Counted from the stretch's first letter, positions 24,728 to 34,854 are shown. The stretch: 64,000 nt of DNA from Anaerolineae bacterium (GCA_023954475.1 JAMLHW010000008.1:62001-126000), one strand, 5' to 3'. Notes: a model not told the origin generated them from the sequence alone. Translations and numbers: made by a program.

Positions 24728-26962
24728 ATGACAATTGAACGCCGTTGGAGACAGCTCGCGTGGAGCGCCGTTATCGTTGCCTGGGCGGTGATTATCTGGG
24801 CCGGTGCGCAGATGTCACCAGAAAGGGCTTATGACGATGCGTTCATCACGTATCGCTACGCGGCCAACCTGCGCGATGGCCTGGGGCTGGTTTACAATCC
24901 CGGGGAATGGGTACTGGGCACGACAGCGCCGTTGTACGCTTTGTTGCTCGGCATGTTGGGGAAAACCGGTGTCATGCTGCCGACGCTGGGCCATGTCATC
25001 GGTGTCGCTGCCTGGGCTGTGACGGCATTATTCTCTGCCGCGTTGTTGTGGAATGATTCGGCCGAAAATCCCATCCGCCGCTTTTTACCTGCCGCCCTCG
25101 CGCCGCTGCTCATCGCCGTGCAACCTGCCCTTTGGAACAGCCTGGGCATGGAAGCGGCGCTCGTCGTCGCCTTGATGCTGGTCAGCGCCGTCAGTTGGCT
25201 GCGTGGTCATCGCGTCGTTGTCGTTGTCGCATTAGCCGCGCTCATTCTCGTCAGGCAAGACGGCGCGTTATGGGCGCTGGTGCTTGGCCTGGAGATGTGG
25301 CGGCGCGAAAAACGACTTCCATGGCGCGAAGGACTTGCCGTTGTCTTGCTCACATTGCTGTGGTTCGTTTACGCGCAATGGCGTTACGGCTCCTTTTTGC
25401 CCAACAGCATCGCCGCAAAAGTCGGTCAAAACGAGCTGATGGCTGTCACTGAGGCAAACGGTTTCGGTACGTTTGTTCGCGATTTCTGGCAGACAGTGAC
25501 GGTTGGTTCGATCTTGATTGCCCTGTTGTTTGCTCTGTTGCTGCTGCTGAGCGTGGTCGCTGTGCGGCGACGGCGTCAGTTTGGCTGGTTGTGGGTGTGG
25601 CTGATCGGCTATCTGCTCGTCTACTCAATTTTGGATGTGGCGACGTTTCCCTGGTATTTTGTGCCGCCGGTTGTAATTGCCTGTCTGTTGGCGGCGTTGG
25701 GGTGCGGCGAATTGGCGCCGTTATGGGATCGGTCTTTCGGCCGAATTGCCTTCGCACTACCTGTAATCCTGATCGTGAGTTTAGGCGCTAATCTGGTCGC
25801 ACAGGTGCAGGCACAGCCGGAGCGCTATCGACCGGCCTACCGTGCTGCTGCGGCATGGCTGGCATCTGAAACCCGGCCTACCGATGCCGTCGCAGCGATT
25901 GAGATTGGTGCGCTCGGTTTCTTCAGTAATCGGCCGATAGTGGATACGATGGGTCTTGTTACACCGGCACTGACGGTGCGTCAATTTGGTTGGGGTGAAA
26001 CGCTGGTCTACGCCATCAACGCGTTGCAGCCCGATTACGCGGTTGTTTTGCCTGACACAGCATGGGACGGCATTGTCGGTCAGCCGTGGTTCGAGGCCCT
26101 GTACGCACCTGCGGCGACGTTTGACGGTGTTTCGATTTACCGCCGTCAGGAAGTTCCGCAACCGGCTCACGTTATCACGCCGAATTTCCCATTTGCCGAA
26201 GGAATCATCCTGCGCCAGATCGCCTATGATGGGCAACGTCTCGAAACGACGGACACATTGCAGCTCGATTTGACCGTTGATGTGACTGCCGACCAGTCAC
26301 AATCGCTGTATTTTGACTTGTTTCTGGCCGACGCGCAGACGTTTGAACGGTTCGCGCCGACCGCGGTCATGCCGTTTGCCGGAGGGTACGGAACACAATT
26401 CTGGCGTGCCGGGGATCGATTTGTTGTACCTGCCGAACTGACTGTTCCTGCATCACTTAACGATGGCGTGTATCAAATTGGTGTGGGCTTGAACGGACAG
26501 GATGTGCTGGCCGGATGGTTGCGGTACGGCGATCCGCCTGTGTTGGAGCCGGTTGTCACTGACGCAGAAGACATCGCCTGGCTGGATGGCCCGGTTTTAT
26601 TGGGCCTGGATCCGGCCGAAACTACGGTCCAACCCGGCACAACGGCGACATTTACCGTTAGCTGGCGGCTTCCTGAAGCGCAGACCCGTGATCTGAAAAC
26701 GTTTTATCATCTCGTGGACGAATCAGGAACCATCGTCGCGCAGCGCGATCAGCGTCCGGTGAATGGGCGCTGGCCGTTGCCGGTATGGCAAGCGGGAGAA
26801 GAAGTCACGGAAGTGGTGTCAATTGTGCTGCCGGCAGATGTGCCACCCGGCAAGTACGATTTGAATATTGGTTGGTATGATGCGGCGGGACGGCTGTTGC
26901 TTGAGGAAGATTCGGCCGATAGGGTGCAAGTCGAACAGGCGCTGACTGTGATTGCCAAATGA
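24728..26962 (+). CDS. Polytopic membrane glycosyltransferase-like protein
   Basis: About 744 residues (TTG 24689 would add 13). The N-terminal half has about nine hydrophobic helices and the opening ERAYDDAFITYRYAANLRDGLGLVYNPGEWVLGTTAPLYALLL, typical of GT-C enzymes of the ArnT/PMT group where the DD pair in YDDAF is catalytic and the donor is a polyprenyl-phosphate sugar. From about residue 470 the protein is an extracytoplasmic beta-rich region with two similar halves, ending in KYDLNIGWYDAAGRLLL. The frame overlaps or abuts the phosphatase stop, so it belongs to the same operon. The acceptor may be a lipid or surface protein. Confidence 0.8.
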   Translation: MTIERRWRQLAWSAVIVAWAVIIWAGAQMSPERAYDDAFITYRYAANLRDGLGLVYNPGEWVLGTTAPLYALLLGMLGKTGVMLPTLGHVIGVAAWAVTALFSAALLWNDSAENPIRRFLPAALAPLLIAVQPALWNSLGMEAALVVALMLVSAVSWLRGHRVVVVVALAALILVRQDGALWALVLGLEMWRREKRLPWREGLAVVLLTLLWFVYAQWRYGSFLPNSIAAKVGQNELMAVTEANGFGTFVRDFWQTVTVGSILIALLFALLLLLSVVAVRRRRQFGWLWVWLIGYLLVYSILDVATFPWYFVPPVVIACLLAALGCGELAPLWDRSFGRIAFALPVILIVSLGANLVAQVQAQPERYRPAYRAAAAWLASETRPTDAVAAIEIGALGFFSNRPIVDTMGLVTPALTVRQFGWGETLVYAINALQPDYAVVLPDTAWDGIVGQPWFEALYAPAATFDGVSIYRRQEVPQPAHVITPNFPFAEGIILRQIAYDGQRLETTDTLQLDLTVDVTADQSQSLYFDLFLADAQTFERFAPTAVMPFAGGYGTQFWRAGDRFVVPAELTVPASLNDGVYQIGVGLNGQDVLAGWLRYGDPPVLEPVVTDAEDIAWLDGPVLLGLDPAETTVQPGTTATFTVSWRLPEAQTRDLKTFYHLVDESGTIVAQRDQRPVNGRWPLPVWQAGEEVTEVVSIVLPADVPPGKYDLNIGWYDAAGRLLLEEDSADRVQVEQALTVIAK

Positions 26963-26992
26963 CCTCACAGGTTGTTGGCGCTTGTCGTTCGA

Positions 26993-27616
26993 TCAGGTGT
27001 TGGGTGTTTTCGGCCGAAGCACAGCGACAAGTGCCATGGCCGCGAGCAGCGTTATCGCAAACAAGCCATAAAACGTCAGTCGAATCGCGTCCGAATTGGA
27101 ACTGCCAATCGGATTGTCCGGGTGCAGAATCAGCGTGGCCGAGCGCGTAGCCCAAAACGTGAACAGCGCCCATACGAGATAAATGCCACCCAGTACCCGC
27201 TGGTTCACTCGCCAGAGCGACAGCACCATGACGATGATGCCGGCTGCGATGACCTGCAAAGTTGACAAGGTGCGTGGCTCTGCCAGCGCTAACCCACCCC
27301 AGTTGACGATTTGTGCGGCAATGCTGGCAAGACTGCCGCCTAAGTAAAACGCCAGCGCCACCAGACCGATGATGCGCATCCAGGCAGCAAAGTCGTCTCG
27401 TCCGGTCAGTGCCACGATCAAGCCAATCAATCCGGCGACATAGATGCCGACCATGCCGACCCACATCAGGGAAACGTGCAGATAGACGGTCGCAATGCCG
27501 GAACCGAGTGTGGCTTCACGCGGTGCAACCGCAATTGCAATGGCGGTGAGTGCAGCGTAGACCAGTACAATGGCCAGTACCTGGGCGGAAGTCGGCAGGG
27601 AGCGAAAAGCGTTCAT
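26993..27616 (-). CDS. CcmC/CcsA-like six-helix membrane protein
   Basis: A 207-residue protein with six hydrophobic helices. The stretch TVYLHVSLMWVGMVGIYV resembles the YIHVPLAWVA helix of the haem-handling protein CcmC, and IVNWGGLALAEPRTLSTLQVIAAG lines up with the WG...WD.RLTS region, but the tryptophan-rich WWD motif itself is missing. It could be a divergent cytochrome c assembly protein or an unrelated six-helix protein. It ends 30 bases from the convergent glycosyltransferase and starts alone, with no other ccm genes nearby. Confidence 0.55.
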   Translation of the reverse strand: MNAFRSLPTSAQVLAIVLVYAALTAIAIAVAPREATLGSGIATVYLHVSLMWVGMVGIYVAGLIGLIVALTGRDDFAAWMRIIGLVALAFYLGGSLASIAAQIVNWGGLALAEPRTLSTLQVIAAGIIVMVLSLWRVNQRVLGGIYLVWALFTFWATRSATLILHPDNPIGSSNSDAIRLTFYGLFAITLLAAMALVAVLRPKTPNT

Positions 27617-28425
27617 TGTGGTTCCTTATTCGCTTGTAATGGTACGCCAAACCGGGAATGGTGACAATCTATCACGGGGTAGCTGCGTGTTGTTCATCTT
27701 AAAACGCAAAGTGAGCCTGGTGTAAGACCAGACTCACTTCGCGATGAGGAATACGTCTCTCTGGCCGAACCGCCACAATTCGGCCGAAGCTCGTTGACTT
27801 GGGCAGGGACTACCGCTTTATGTGCAGTCAATCATGTTGATTCGTATTGAAAAGTCGGTTCCTATGCCTGTGCCTCCTAACAATCAAAGGCTATGTACTC
27901 CGGCTTGCCATGGTCACTAAGTAATCAGTCATTACAGTACTAATATTAGTATTGTAGTACTTAAATCATAACGAGTTTAGCTTACGATTTAGCTTACGAA
28001 TTACCGGTAAAAAGTTGGGAGTTGCTTGTAGATAGTAAATGCCGGTGTTCAGCGTGCAGTGTCGTTCTGATTGTGACTTCGGCCGAAGCGACGCGCTGGC
28101 AGCCAACGACTGAAACGGTCATACTCAGCATACCGTCTTCATGGTTTTTGATCGCGTCCTACTTGATGTCTCTTTCTCCTGAGAATTCACGTTGCATGAC
28201 CGTCGTTTCCGGTACCACAATACCAAGACACTGGCCTGGAAAAGGGATGTTTGTTCCATTTTCTACTGTACGCAATTACCCTATCTGGTACCGAAGTCCT
28301 AATTGTGCATCTGCCCAAGTTTCGTAAGTTTGACTGTAAGGTTATGGTACTACGATACCAGAGTACAACGCCCGCAAAGGCAGTGCTACATACATCGTTG
28401 ACTGTCGTAGAAGAGAGTAAGTGAC
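27617..28425. other. 809-bp noncoding stretch rich in small palindromes before the secreted protease
   Basis: No convincing gene. Contents: an imperfect stem-loop AAGTGAG-CTGGT with ACCAG-CTCACTT at 27709-27739; two TTCGGCCGAA sites (27780 and 28079 regions); the perfect 14-bp palindrome TACTAATATTAGTA at 27938-27951; a tandem 12-mer TTTAGCTTACGA at 27976-27987 and 27988-27999; TTACCGGTAA at 28001-28010. The cluster between 27930 and 28010 is A+T rich and may be a control region for the protease, or remains of a mobile element. A 101-codon frame at 28022-28327 looks spurious. Confidence 0.55.
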
Positions 28426-31400
28426 ATGAGCAATCATCAATCTGATTATCAATTTGGACATCAAGTAATTATCCTGAGCCGTATCGCGCTTTTCTGTCTG
28501 GCAATGCTACTGGTCACAGTAGTCATGCGTGGCAGCGGCGCAACCGAAAGTACATCATCCCGTCTAAACGGGTCAATTGTGTCTGTTATCGTTCAGATGG
28601 ACTCAAATCTGGGTGATGCCGCGAGCGCAGTCAGCGCACTCGGCGGTGTCGTAACCGGCGAGCTACCGATCATCAATGCGCTCGTTGTTGACTTGCCTGA
28701 AGATGGCATTGCGCAGCTCGAAGCCATCCTCGGTGTGCAGAACGTTTCCATCGACGGCGTGGTCGAAACTGCCGCTCACGGTGGTGGCAATGGTCACCAC
28801 AAAGCGCGTGATGCGTTTGCTGTGTCTGGCTACAGCAATGACCACGGCACAGCCCATTGGGCTGACGCCTGGTCGGAGATCAACGATGACAACAATATAG
28901 TCGGTGGCAAAGTCAAGCACGATAATGACCGCTTGAAATTGGAAAATGAGGACCATGGGGCACAGCGCTCCTTCTCTCTTGAAAGTGCGACTGCGGCCAC
29001 ACTCAACCTCAGTTACGAGCGCGATCACTTTGATGCGAGCGGAGACTTTGTCACGATTGATTTCTCCACCGATGGCGGCGCAACCTGGGCTGAAGTTGGT
29101 CGTATTAGCGGTCCCGGCGATGACGATCAAGATTTTCCAGTGGCGAGTGCCTGGGATTTGAGTGAATATCTGGGTCTGGAAGTGACCATGCGTTTTATGA
29201 CCGGCCCCAATTTTGATGCCAAACTGTATGTACATGCCATCAGCATTGATTTCCAGACGGCAGACGGCACTTTTGCGTATGCCGACGAATTTGGCCCACG
29301 TCCGTACAGCAATAATCAGGGCAGCGCATGTTTCACCACTGCCTGGAACGAAATCAATGATGACAACAAATCCGACGGCGGCAAAGTCAAAATCGACAAC
29401 GAACGCCTCAAGCTGGAAGACGCCAATCACGGCGCATGGCGGGCATTTGATTTGACACAGGCAACCAGTGCCAGTGTGAGTTACACGTTTCGGCGCGACG
29501 GTTTTGACAAGAGTCATGAATATGTCGCGTTTGAGCTTTCGGCCGATAACGGTGCGACTTGGACTGAAATCGGCCGAATCGCCGGACCGCCCAATAAAGA
29601 CGATTCCCCAATTCCTGCGAGCCACGACATCAGTAGTTTTGTCGGTGGCCCGGTGCGAATGCGCTTTATCGGTAACAGCACCATCGATGCCAAATTGTAC
29701 ATTGACGATCTCGTTGTCTCATATGAAGATAGTGCGGGCGCCCCACGCACCTTACGCGATTCATTTGGTCCCAATCCTTATGGGGCTACCTATGGATCAG
29801 ATGCGTGGGATGGTGATTGGGAAGAACTCAATGACGACAGTTCGCCTGAAAGCGGCCATGTCAAAATCGATCTGGACAGGCTGCGTCTGGAAGACAAGGC
29901 GAAAGGTATCAAGCGGCGCGTCGACCTGCGTGACGCCAACGCCGAGGCCACGCTTGCTCTGGTCTATACGCACGATGGTTTTAACGCCAATTCCAAATAC
30001 ATTTCGCTGGAGATCGCGATTGATGGCAGCAACGAGTGGGTCGAACTGGATCGATTTGCCGGCGATGCGACTGGTGACACGCCGGTTGCCGTCAGTTATG
30101 ATATCAGCGCGTTTGTCGGCAACAAAGTGACAGTGCGCTTTTTGAGTTCGGCCGAATCGGACGGCAAATTGTGGATTGACAACCTGGTTATCGATTATGT
30201 CGTAAACGGCGCAACTGGTTCAGACGGCACATACAACATCAATACGATCAGCGACTACTTTGTGCGCGACAGCTTTGACGACCTGAGCTACAGCGGCAAC
30301 AATAGCACAACTGCCTGGACAAGTGACTGGCAGGAATCCGGCGAGAACGACGGCGCAAACAGTGGTGTCATCCGCGTGGTGTCGCCTGATACGTCCTCCA
30401 CCACCATCGCCCGCTCCATCACGCAAAGCAGCGACGATGCCGAAGAAGAAGGGCCACAAGGTGAAAACTTCGGTCCGGGCGGTATGTACTTGCATAGCAG
30501 CGATTTGGAATTAGTAGACGATTTGGAGCCGAGCACATCCGGCACGCAAAAGGTTGGCCTGCGCTTCAACAATCTCGACATTCCGCCGGGCTCGCTTATC
30601 GTAGGCGCCGCAATTGGGTTCAACGCAGTCTCCGCTGACGCGCCAAACAGGAATGACCAGGACACACATCTCATTATTAGCGGTCAAGCGGCTGACAATC
30701 CGGGCACGTTTACAACCACACGTTATGACATCAGTAATCGCGCAAAGACAGACGCGGAAGTTGCATGGATGCCCATTCGCTGGACACCGGATTTTACCTA
30801 CGGTACGCCGGATCTCAGTCCTGTCATTCAGGAAATTGTGAACCGGCCCGGATGGGTCAGTGGCAACAGCATGGTCTTTTTCATTGAAGGTGAAGGATCG
30901 CGTTCTGCACGCAGTTGGGATAATAACCATAGCAGCAGTAACGCACCGTATCTCAAAGTTGCTTATTCAAATGGAAACGCCGGTTATTGTTCCGACAGTA
31001 ATTGCCTGACCATTGGCGGGTACGATGTCGATTTCGGTAATTACAGCATTGCGCGTTCGGCCGACCTGTTTGGCGCTAACTCAGCGACGTTTTCGTTCAA
31101 TTATCAGCGCTTTGCCGTAGGCGACAGTTCAGGCAAGATCAAAGTGGAAGTATCGGCCGATGGCGGCAGTCATTGGGCTGAACTGGATGTGATTCGGCTG
31201 GATACAACAGATAGCGGCCCCGTGGCGGTGAGTTATGACATTACCGAGTATGCCGGCATGTATACGCAGATTCGCTTCCGCGGTGACCGCAATACGAGCG
31301 GCTACCGGTCGATTTCGATTGACAATGTGAGTATTGAATACCAGACCGGGGTTGATGCGCTCGTTTCGGCCGATGATTACCTCGAAGTGATCAGTGCCGA

Positions 31401-32673
31401 TGCCGTCCATGCCCAAGGCGTTACCGGCACAGGGGTTACCGTGGCAGTCGTCGATACCGGCGTCAATAGCACGTATCTGGAAAAACAACCCATTGCAACC
31501 TATGATGCCACCGGCGGTAGCGGTGACGATGCCAACGGACACGGCACGTATATGGCCGGTATCATCGGTAGCGCCGTCACCATCAGCGACAGTCTGCCGA
31601 TATCTGTCGCACCCGATACCGACATCGTCAACGTCCGCGTGCTCGACCACGAAGGCAAAGGCACCTATGCGCAGGTCATCGACGGCCTCAACTGGATTTT
31701 GACCAACAAAGACACCTACAACATCCGTGTTGTCAACATGTCACTAATGGGGCCGGTCGAAGGCCCATACTGGGAAAATCCGGTCAATCAGGCGGTTGAA
31801 GCATTGTGGGATGCAGGCATTGTCGTCGTCACGGCCGCCGGTAACACCGGCCCGTATGAAGGCTCGGTGACGACACCGGGCAACGACCCGTTTGTCATTA
31901 CCGTCGGTGCGATGACAGATAATTACACGCCGCAAGACAGCACAGACGATTACATTCCGCCGTTCAGCGCCACCGGCCCATCGGAGACCGGCTTTGTCAA
32001 ACCCGACATCGTCGCACCGGGTGCGCATACGTTGATGAAAGTCGATCCGAACAGCGTTTGGGGGCAGGCGAATGTCTCCAGTCATGTCGGTGATGGATTT
32101 TACGTCGGCTCAGGAACATCCGTTGCTTCAGCTGTGACATCCGGCGTTGTCGCACTGATGCTCGAGCAGAACCCATCAATGACACCCAATCAGGTCAAAT
32201 TTGCATTGATGTCCGGTGCGCAACCGGCCACTCATGACGACGGCACACTGGCTTTCAGCATCTTCCAACAGGGTGCAGGCCGGGTTGACGCGTGGACAGC
32301 GACGTTTGATGGTGTTTCCGGTGAAGCCAATAATGGGATGGTTCCCGGTGAGCAATACGTCGGTCGCGTCATTTACGATGACCTGATGGGTGGCTATCTC
32401 CTGGTTGATGAAAATCGCGAACCGTTACCGGAAGGGGAAAATTATTTCTGGGATGGTGGCTATTACTGGAACGGCGGCTACTATTGGAACGGTGGTTACT
32501 TCTGGAACGGTGGTTACTTCTGGAATGGTGGCTATTATTGGAATGGCGGTTATTATTGGAATGGTGGTTATTTCTGGAATGGCGGCTACTATTGGAATGG
32601 GGGCTATTATTGGAATGGCGACGCGTATTGGTACGGAGATTACTATTGGAATGGATTACTCCAGAGAGGCTAA
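28426..32673 (+). CDS. Secreted S8 (subtilisin-like) peptidase with beta-sandwich modules and aromatic repeat tail
   Basis: A 1415-residue exported protein. Order: signal or anchor helix (about residues 17-36); an inhibitor-I9-like piece (SIVSVIVQMDSN to about 110); three beta-sandwich modules of about 150 residues (about 130-280, 285-435, 440-595), each with the pattern W-EINDD, G-K/HVK-D-RL-LED, then DGG/A-W-E-R; a fourth module (about 605-975) split by an inserted domain of about 200 residues (about 645-850). The peptidase follows: Asp1010 in VAVVDTGV, His1039 in NGHGTYMAG, Ser1232 in GSGTSVASA. The end (about 1340-1411) is a hexapeptide tail YYWNGG repeated 12 times. Likely an extracellular or surface degradative enzyme. 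The start follows GAAGAGAGTAAGTGAC. Confidence 0.92.
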   Translation: MSNHQSDYQFGHQVIILSRIALFCLAMLLVTVVMRGSGATESTSSRLNGSIVSVIVQMDSNLGDAASAVSALGGVVTGELPIINALVVDLPEDGIAQLEAILGVQNVSIDGVVETAAHGGGNGHHKARDAFAVSGYSNDHGTAHWADAWSEINDDNNIVGGKVKHDNDRLKLENEDHGAQRSFSLESATAATLNLSYERDHFDASGDFVTIDFSTDGGATWAEVGRISGPGDDDQDFPVASAWDLSEYLGLEVTMRFMTGPNFDAKLYVHAISIDFQTADGTFAYADEFGPRPYSNNQGSACFTTAWNEINDDNKSDGGKVKIDNERLKLEDANHGAWRAFDLTQATSASVSYTFRRDGFDKSHEYVAFELSADNGATWTEIGRIAGPPNKDDSPIPASHDISSFVGGPVRMRFIGNSTIDAKLYIDDLVVSYEDSAGAPRTLRDSFGPNPYGATYGSDAWDGDWEELNDDSSPESGHVKIDLDRLRLEDKAKGIKRRVDLRDANAEATLALVYTHDGFNANSKYISLEIAIDGSNEWVELDRFAGDATGDTPVAVSYDISAFVGNKVTVRFLSSAESDGKLWIDNLVIDYVVNGATGSDGTYNINTISDYFVRDSFDDLSYSGNNSTTAWTSDWQESGENDGANSGVIRVVSPDTSSTTIARSITQSSDDAEEEGPQGENFGPGGMYLHSSDLELVDDLEPSTSGTQKVGLRFNNLDIPPGSLIVGAAIGFNAVSADAPNRNDQDTHLIISGQAADNPGTFTTTRYDISNRAKTDAEVAWMPIRWTPDFTYGTPDLSPVIQEIVNRPGWVSGNSMVFFIEGEGSRSARSWDNNHSSSNAPYLKVAYSNGNAGYCSDSNCLTIGGYDVDFGNYSIARSADLFGANSATFSFNYQRFAVGDSSGKIKVEVSADGGSHWAELDVIRLDTTDSGPVAVSYDITEYAGMYTQIRFRGDRNTSGYRSISIDNVSIEYQTGVDALVSADDYLEVISADAVHAQGVTGTGVTVAVVDTGVNSTYLEKQPIATYDATGGSGDDANGHGTYMAGIIGSAVTISDSLPISVAPDTDIVNVRVLDHEGKGTYAQVIDGLNWILTNKDTYNIRVVNMSLMGPVEGPYWENPVNQAVEALWDAGIVVVTAAGNTGPYEGSVTTPGNDPFVITVGAMTDNYTPQDSTDDYIPPFSATGPSETGFVKPDIVAPGAHTLMKVDPNSVWGQANVSSHVGDGFYVGSGTSVASAVTSGVVALMLEQNPSMTPNQVKFALMSGAQPATHDDGTLAFSIFQQGAGRVDAWTATFDGVSGEANNGMVPGEQYVGRVIYDDLMGGYLLVDENREPLPEGENYFWDGGYYWNGGYYWNGGYFWNGGYFWNGGYYWNGGYYWNGGYFWNGGYYWNGGYYWNGDAYWYGDYYWNGLLQRG
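32443..32658 (+). repeat. Tandem 18-bp coding repeat (12 units) in the protease tail
   Basis: Twelve consecutive units of 18 bases encode variants of Tyr-Tyr/Phe-Trp-Asn-Gly-Gly. The central units are almost identical; the first (YFWDGG) and the last two (AYWYGD, YYWNGL) are diverged, as expected for expansion from the middle. Codon choice differs between units (TAT/TAC, GGC/GGT), so the copies are not all recent. Confidence 0.92.
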
Positions 32674-32755
32674 TAGCAGTTGATGTTAACCGCTGCTGCG
32701 TCGAGCAGTAAGTAATGCAGCACAGCACCGCAGTATTGAGTACTGGTTGACTAGA

Positions 32756-34246
32756 ATGACTCGTTACAAACAGTGGTACATCGGTGCCGTTAGCCTGATT
32801 GGCGTTGGACTCGTTGTCTGGGCACTTGTCACTCCAACCACATGGGAAAACATCCCGCTTCTCCTCGGGTTTATTGTTCTCGCAGCGCTGTCACAGGTTG
32901 TTTCGACGATCAGCGCTCGCTCGGGGATCACCTTTAGCGTCAGCCAGGCCATTGGCCTGGCTGTTGTTGCTGTTCTCAATCCTGCAGCGGCTGTTCTCGT
33001 GGCTGCTGTCGATGGCATGGCTATCTGGGTGATCAACGCCATCCGTGATGACAAACGCGTTTGGAAAGGTAGTTTTGAGCAACTGGTTTTCAATAGCGGT
33101 ATGATCGTGATCGCCACGTTTGTGGCGGGCATGACGTTCGTCGGATTGCAGAGGGCATTTTCGGCCGAAACACCGTTCACCCAGTTTTTGACATGGGTTG
33201 TCGCTGCCATTGTACTGGATCAGGTCAACGTCTGGTTGGTGGCCGTTGTCATTGCACTGCAACACAACGTCAGCCCACTGCAATTCTGGTTGCAGCAGCG
33301 CTGGGCCATGCCCATCAACGTCATGATTATTGTCGGGGGTGGCATTCTCGTGGCGTATGGGGCTGACAAGCTTGGAATTGGTGGCCTCGTCTTGATCGCC
33401 TTGCCCGTCATGTTGTTGGCTTATCCGTTTCGCATCTACATCAAGCACAAAGAAGCCCAACTCGCCGCGCTGGACAAAGCCAATGAAGAGCTGCGCGCTG
33501 TCAATGTCGCTATAGAACGTTTGCTGGCCGTGATCAGCCACGATATGCGGACACAGATCGGCACGATACGCTTGTATGCGAATCTGCTGCTCGACAGCGG
33601 TCAAAAATTGGATGAAGCCAAACAAGAACGCATGTTACACGCGATTATAAACAGTGAAGAGACGCTGGCGCGTATAGTCGACAATATTGTGGAACTGGAG
33701 CGCATTCGTTCGGGTCAAACGTTGGAATTGCATCTCGATTCAGTGGACTTGCTCGACGTGATCCGACGTGCTTTGTATTCAGTTGAGGCCCATGCCAACG
33801 ATAAACAGATTGCCCTTTCTGTCCAGGACTCACCTGATCCGGTTTTGATTGAGGCTGATGCTGAGAAAATGACCCGCGTTTTCCAAAATTTGCTTTCCAA
33901 TGCCATTAAGTACAGTCCCGAAGGAGCCGCGGTTTCGGTATCTGTTGCACAAGGCGACCAGTTAGCGACAGTAGCTGTATCGGATACCGGCTTTGGCATC
34001 CCCGAAGAGGAACTGGCCACTGTTTTTGAGCCTTACCGTCGTGTTGAAGCAAACAGCAGGGCGAGTGGCGGTAGCGGTCTTGGTTTGGCAATTGTCAAGG
34101 AATATGTGCTTGCTCATCACGGCAGGGTGGATGTTTCCAGTAAGCAAGGGGTTGGGACGACGTTCACGGTCGAGATTCCGCTGTCGAATGGGTTTGGCTC
34201 AGTTGCGGAAAGTGATCATCCCACGATATCGCCACTGTCCGTCTGA
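32756..34246 (+). CDS. Membrane sensor histidine kinase, orphan
   Basis: A 496-residue kinase starting at ATG 32756. About six N-terminal membrane helices (residues 10-215) form a MASE-like sensor, followed by a short coiled coil (HKEAQLAALDKANEELRAVNVAI). The phosphoacceptor histidine is in AVISHDMRTQIGTIR (near residue 262). The ATPase domain shows the N box FQNLLSNAIKYSPEG, the G1 box DTGFGIPEE and the G2 box GGSGLGLAIVKEYV. No response regulator lies near. It starts 80 bases after the protease, so expression with it is possible. Confidence 0.9.
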   Translation: MTRYKQWYIGAVSLIGVGLVVWALVTPTTWENIPLLLGFIVLAALSQVVSTISARSGITFSVSQAIGLAVVAVLNPAAAVLVAAVDGMAIWVINAIRDDKRVWKGSFEQLVFNSGMIVIATFVAGMTFVGLQRAFSAETPFTQFLTWVVAAIVLDQVNVWLVAVVIALQHNVSPLQFWLQQRWAMPINVMIIVGGGILVAYGADKLGIGGLVLIALPVMLLAYPFRIYIKHKEAQLAALDKANEELRAVNVAIERLLAVISHDMRTQIGTIRLYANLLLDSGQKLDEAKQERMLHAIINSEETLARIVDNIVELERIRSGQTLELHLDSVDLLDVIRRALYSVEAHANDKQIALSVQDSPDPVLIEADAEKMTRVFQNLLSNAIKYSPEGAAVSVSVAQGDQLATVAVSDTGFGIPEEELATVFEPYRRVEANSRASGGSGLGLAIVKEYVLAHHGRVDVSSKQGVGTTFTVEIPLSNGFGSVAESDHPTISPLSV

Positions 34247-34354
34247 TTTGCTGTATTTCGGCCGATTTTGCTTTTTTACGCAAATGGTCCACACTGTTCC
34301 ATATCAAAGTAATTAGAGGAGGATTCGGCCGAAATCCGTCAATAAACCTGTTTC

Positions 34355-34846
34355 ATGTTCAGCTTCAGACACGAATGGTCAAATAGTGGCATCACCTACA
34401 CCTTTACCGGGCTGGAAACACTTACCGTGCCGCCCGATCGCGTCAAGACTGTCGCATTTACACGCGCCGGCAAGATACTCCTTGTGACTAATTCCGTTTG
34501 GTCACCGCAATGTTGGCTGCCGGGTGGGGGCGTCGAAGATGGCGAAACGCCAGAAGAAGCGCTTGCGCGTGAACTCGTCGAAGAGGCCAACGCCACACTG
34601 CACCAACGGGTCAAAATTGGCGCACAACGCATAGACGAATCCACTGGCAAAACGTGGTACGAGACCTTCTATTGGAGTCGCGTGACGGTTGCACAATCTT
34701 TTGCACCCCAGACAGAGGTCACGGAAAGACATCTTGTTACCCCCGATGCCTTTCTCGACAGGCTCTTTTGGGGCAGATTGGACCCTAAAGCCCCGATATT
34801 GCTGCAACGTGCCCAGGATGTCGAACGACGGTTTAGCGGACTGTAG
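34355..34846 (+). CDS. Nudix hydrolase
   Basis: A 163-residue protein with a complete Nudix box, G-x5-E-x7-REUxEE, in GGVEDGETPEEALARELVEE followed by ANATL (residues about 50-75). WLPGGG precedes it as usual. These enzymes cleave nucleoside diphosphates linked to another group with the help of Mg or Mn; the substrate cannot be read from the sequence. The 108-bp gap before it holds two TCGGCCGA sites and an AGAGGAGG-like stretch. It is convergent with ppdK. Confidence 0.88.
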   Translation: MFSFRHEWSNSGITYTFTGLETLTVPPDRVKTVAFTRAGKILLVTNSVWSPQCWLPGGGVEDGETPEEALARELVEEANATLHQRVKIGAQRIDESTGKTWYETFYWSRVTVAQSFAPQTEVTERHLVTPDAFLDRLFWGRLDPKAPILLQRAQDVERRFSGL

Positions 34847-34854
34847 CGACACAC

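Noticed and set aside
28022-28327. 101-codon frame before the protease
   Set aside because: No ribosome site, no motif, odd composition; most likely noncoding.
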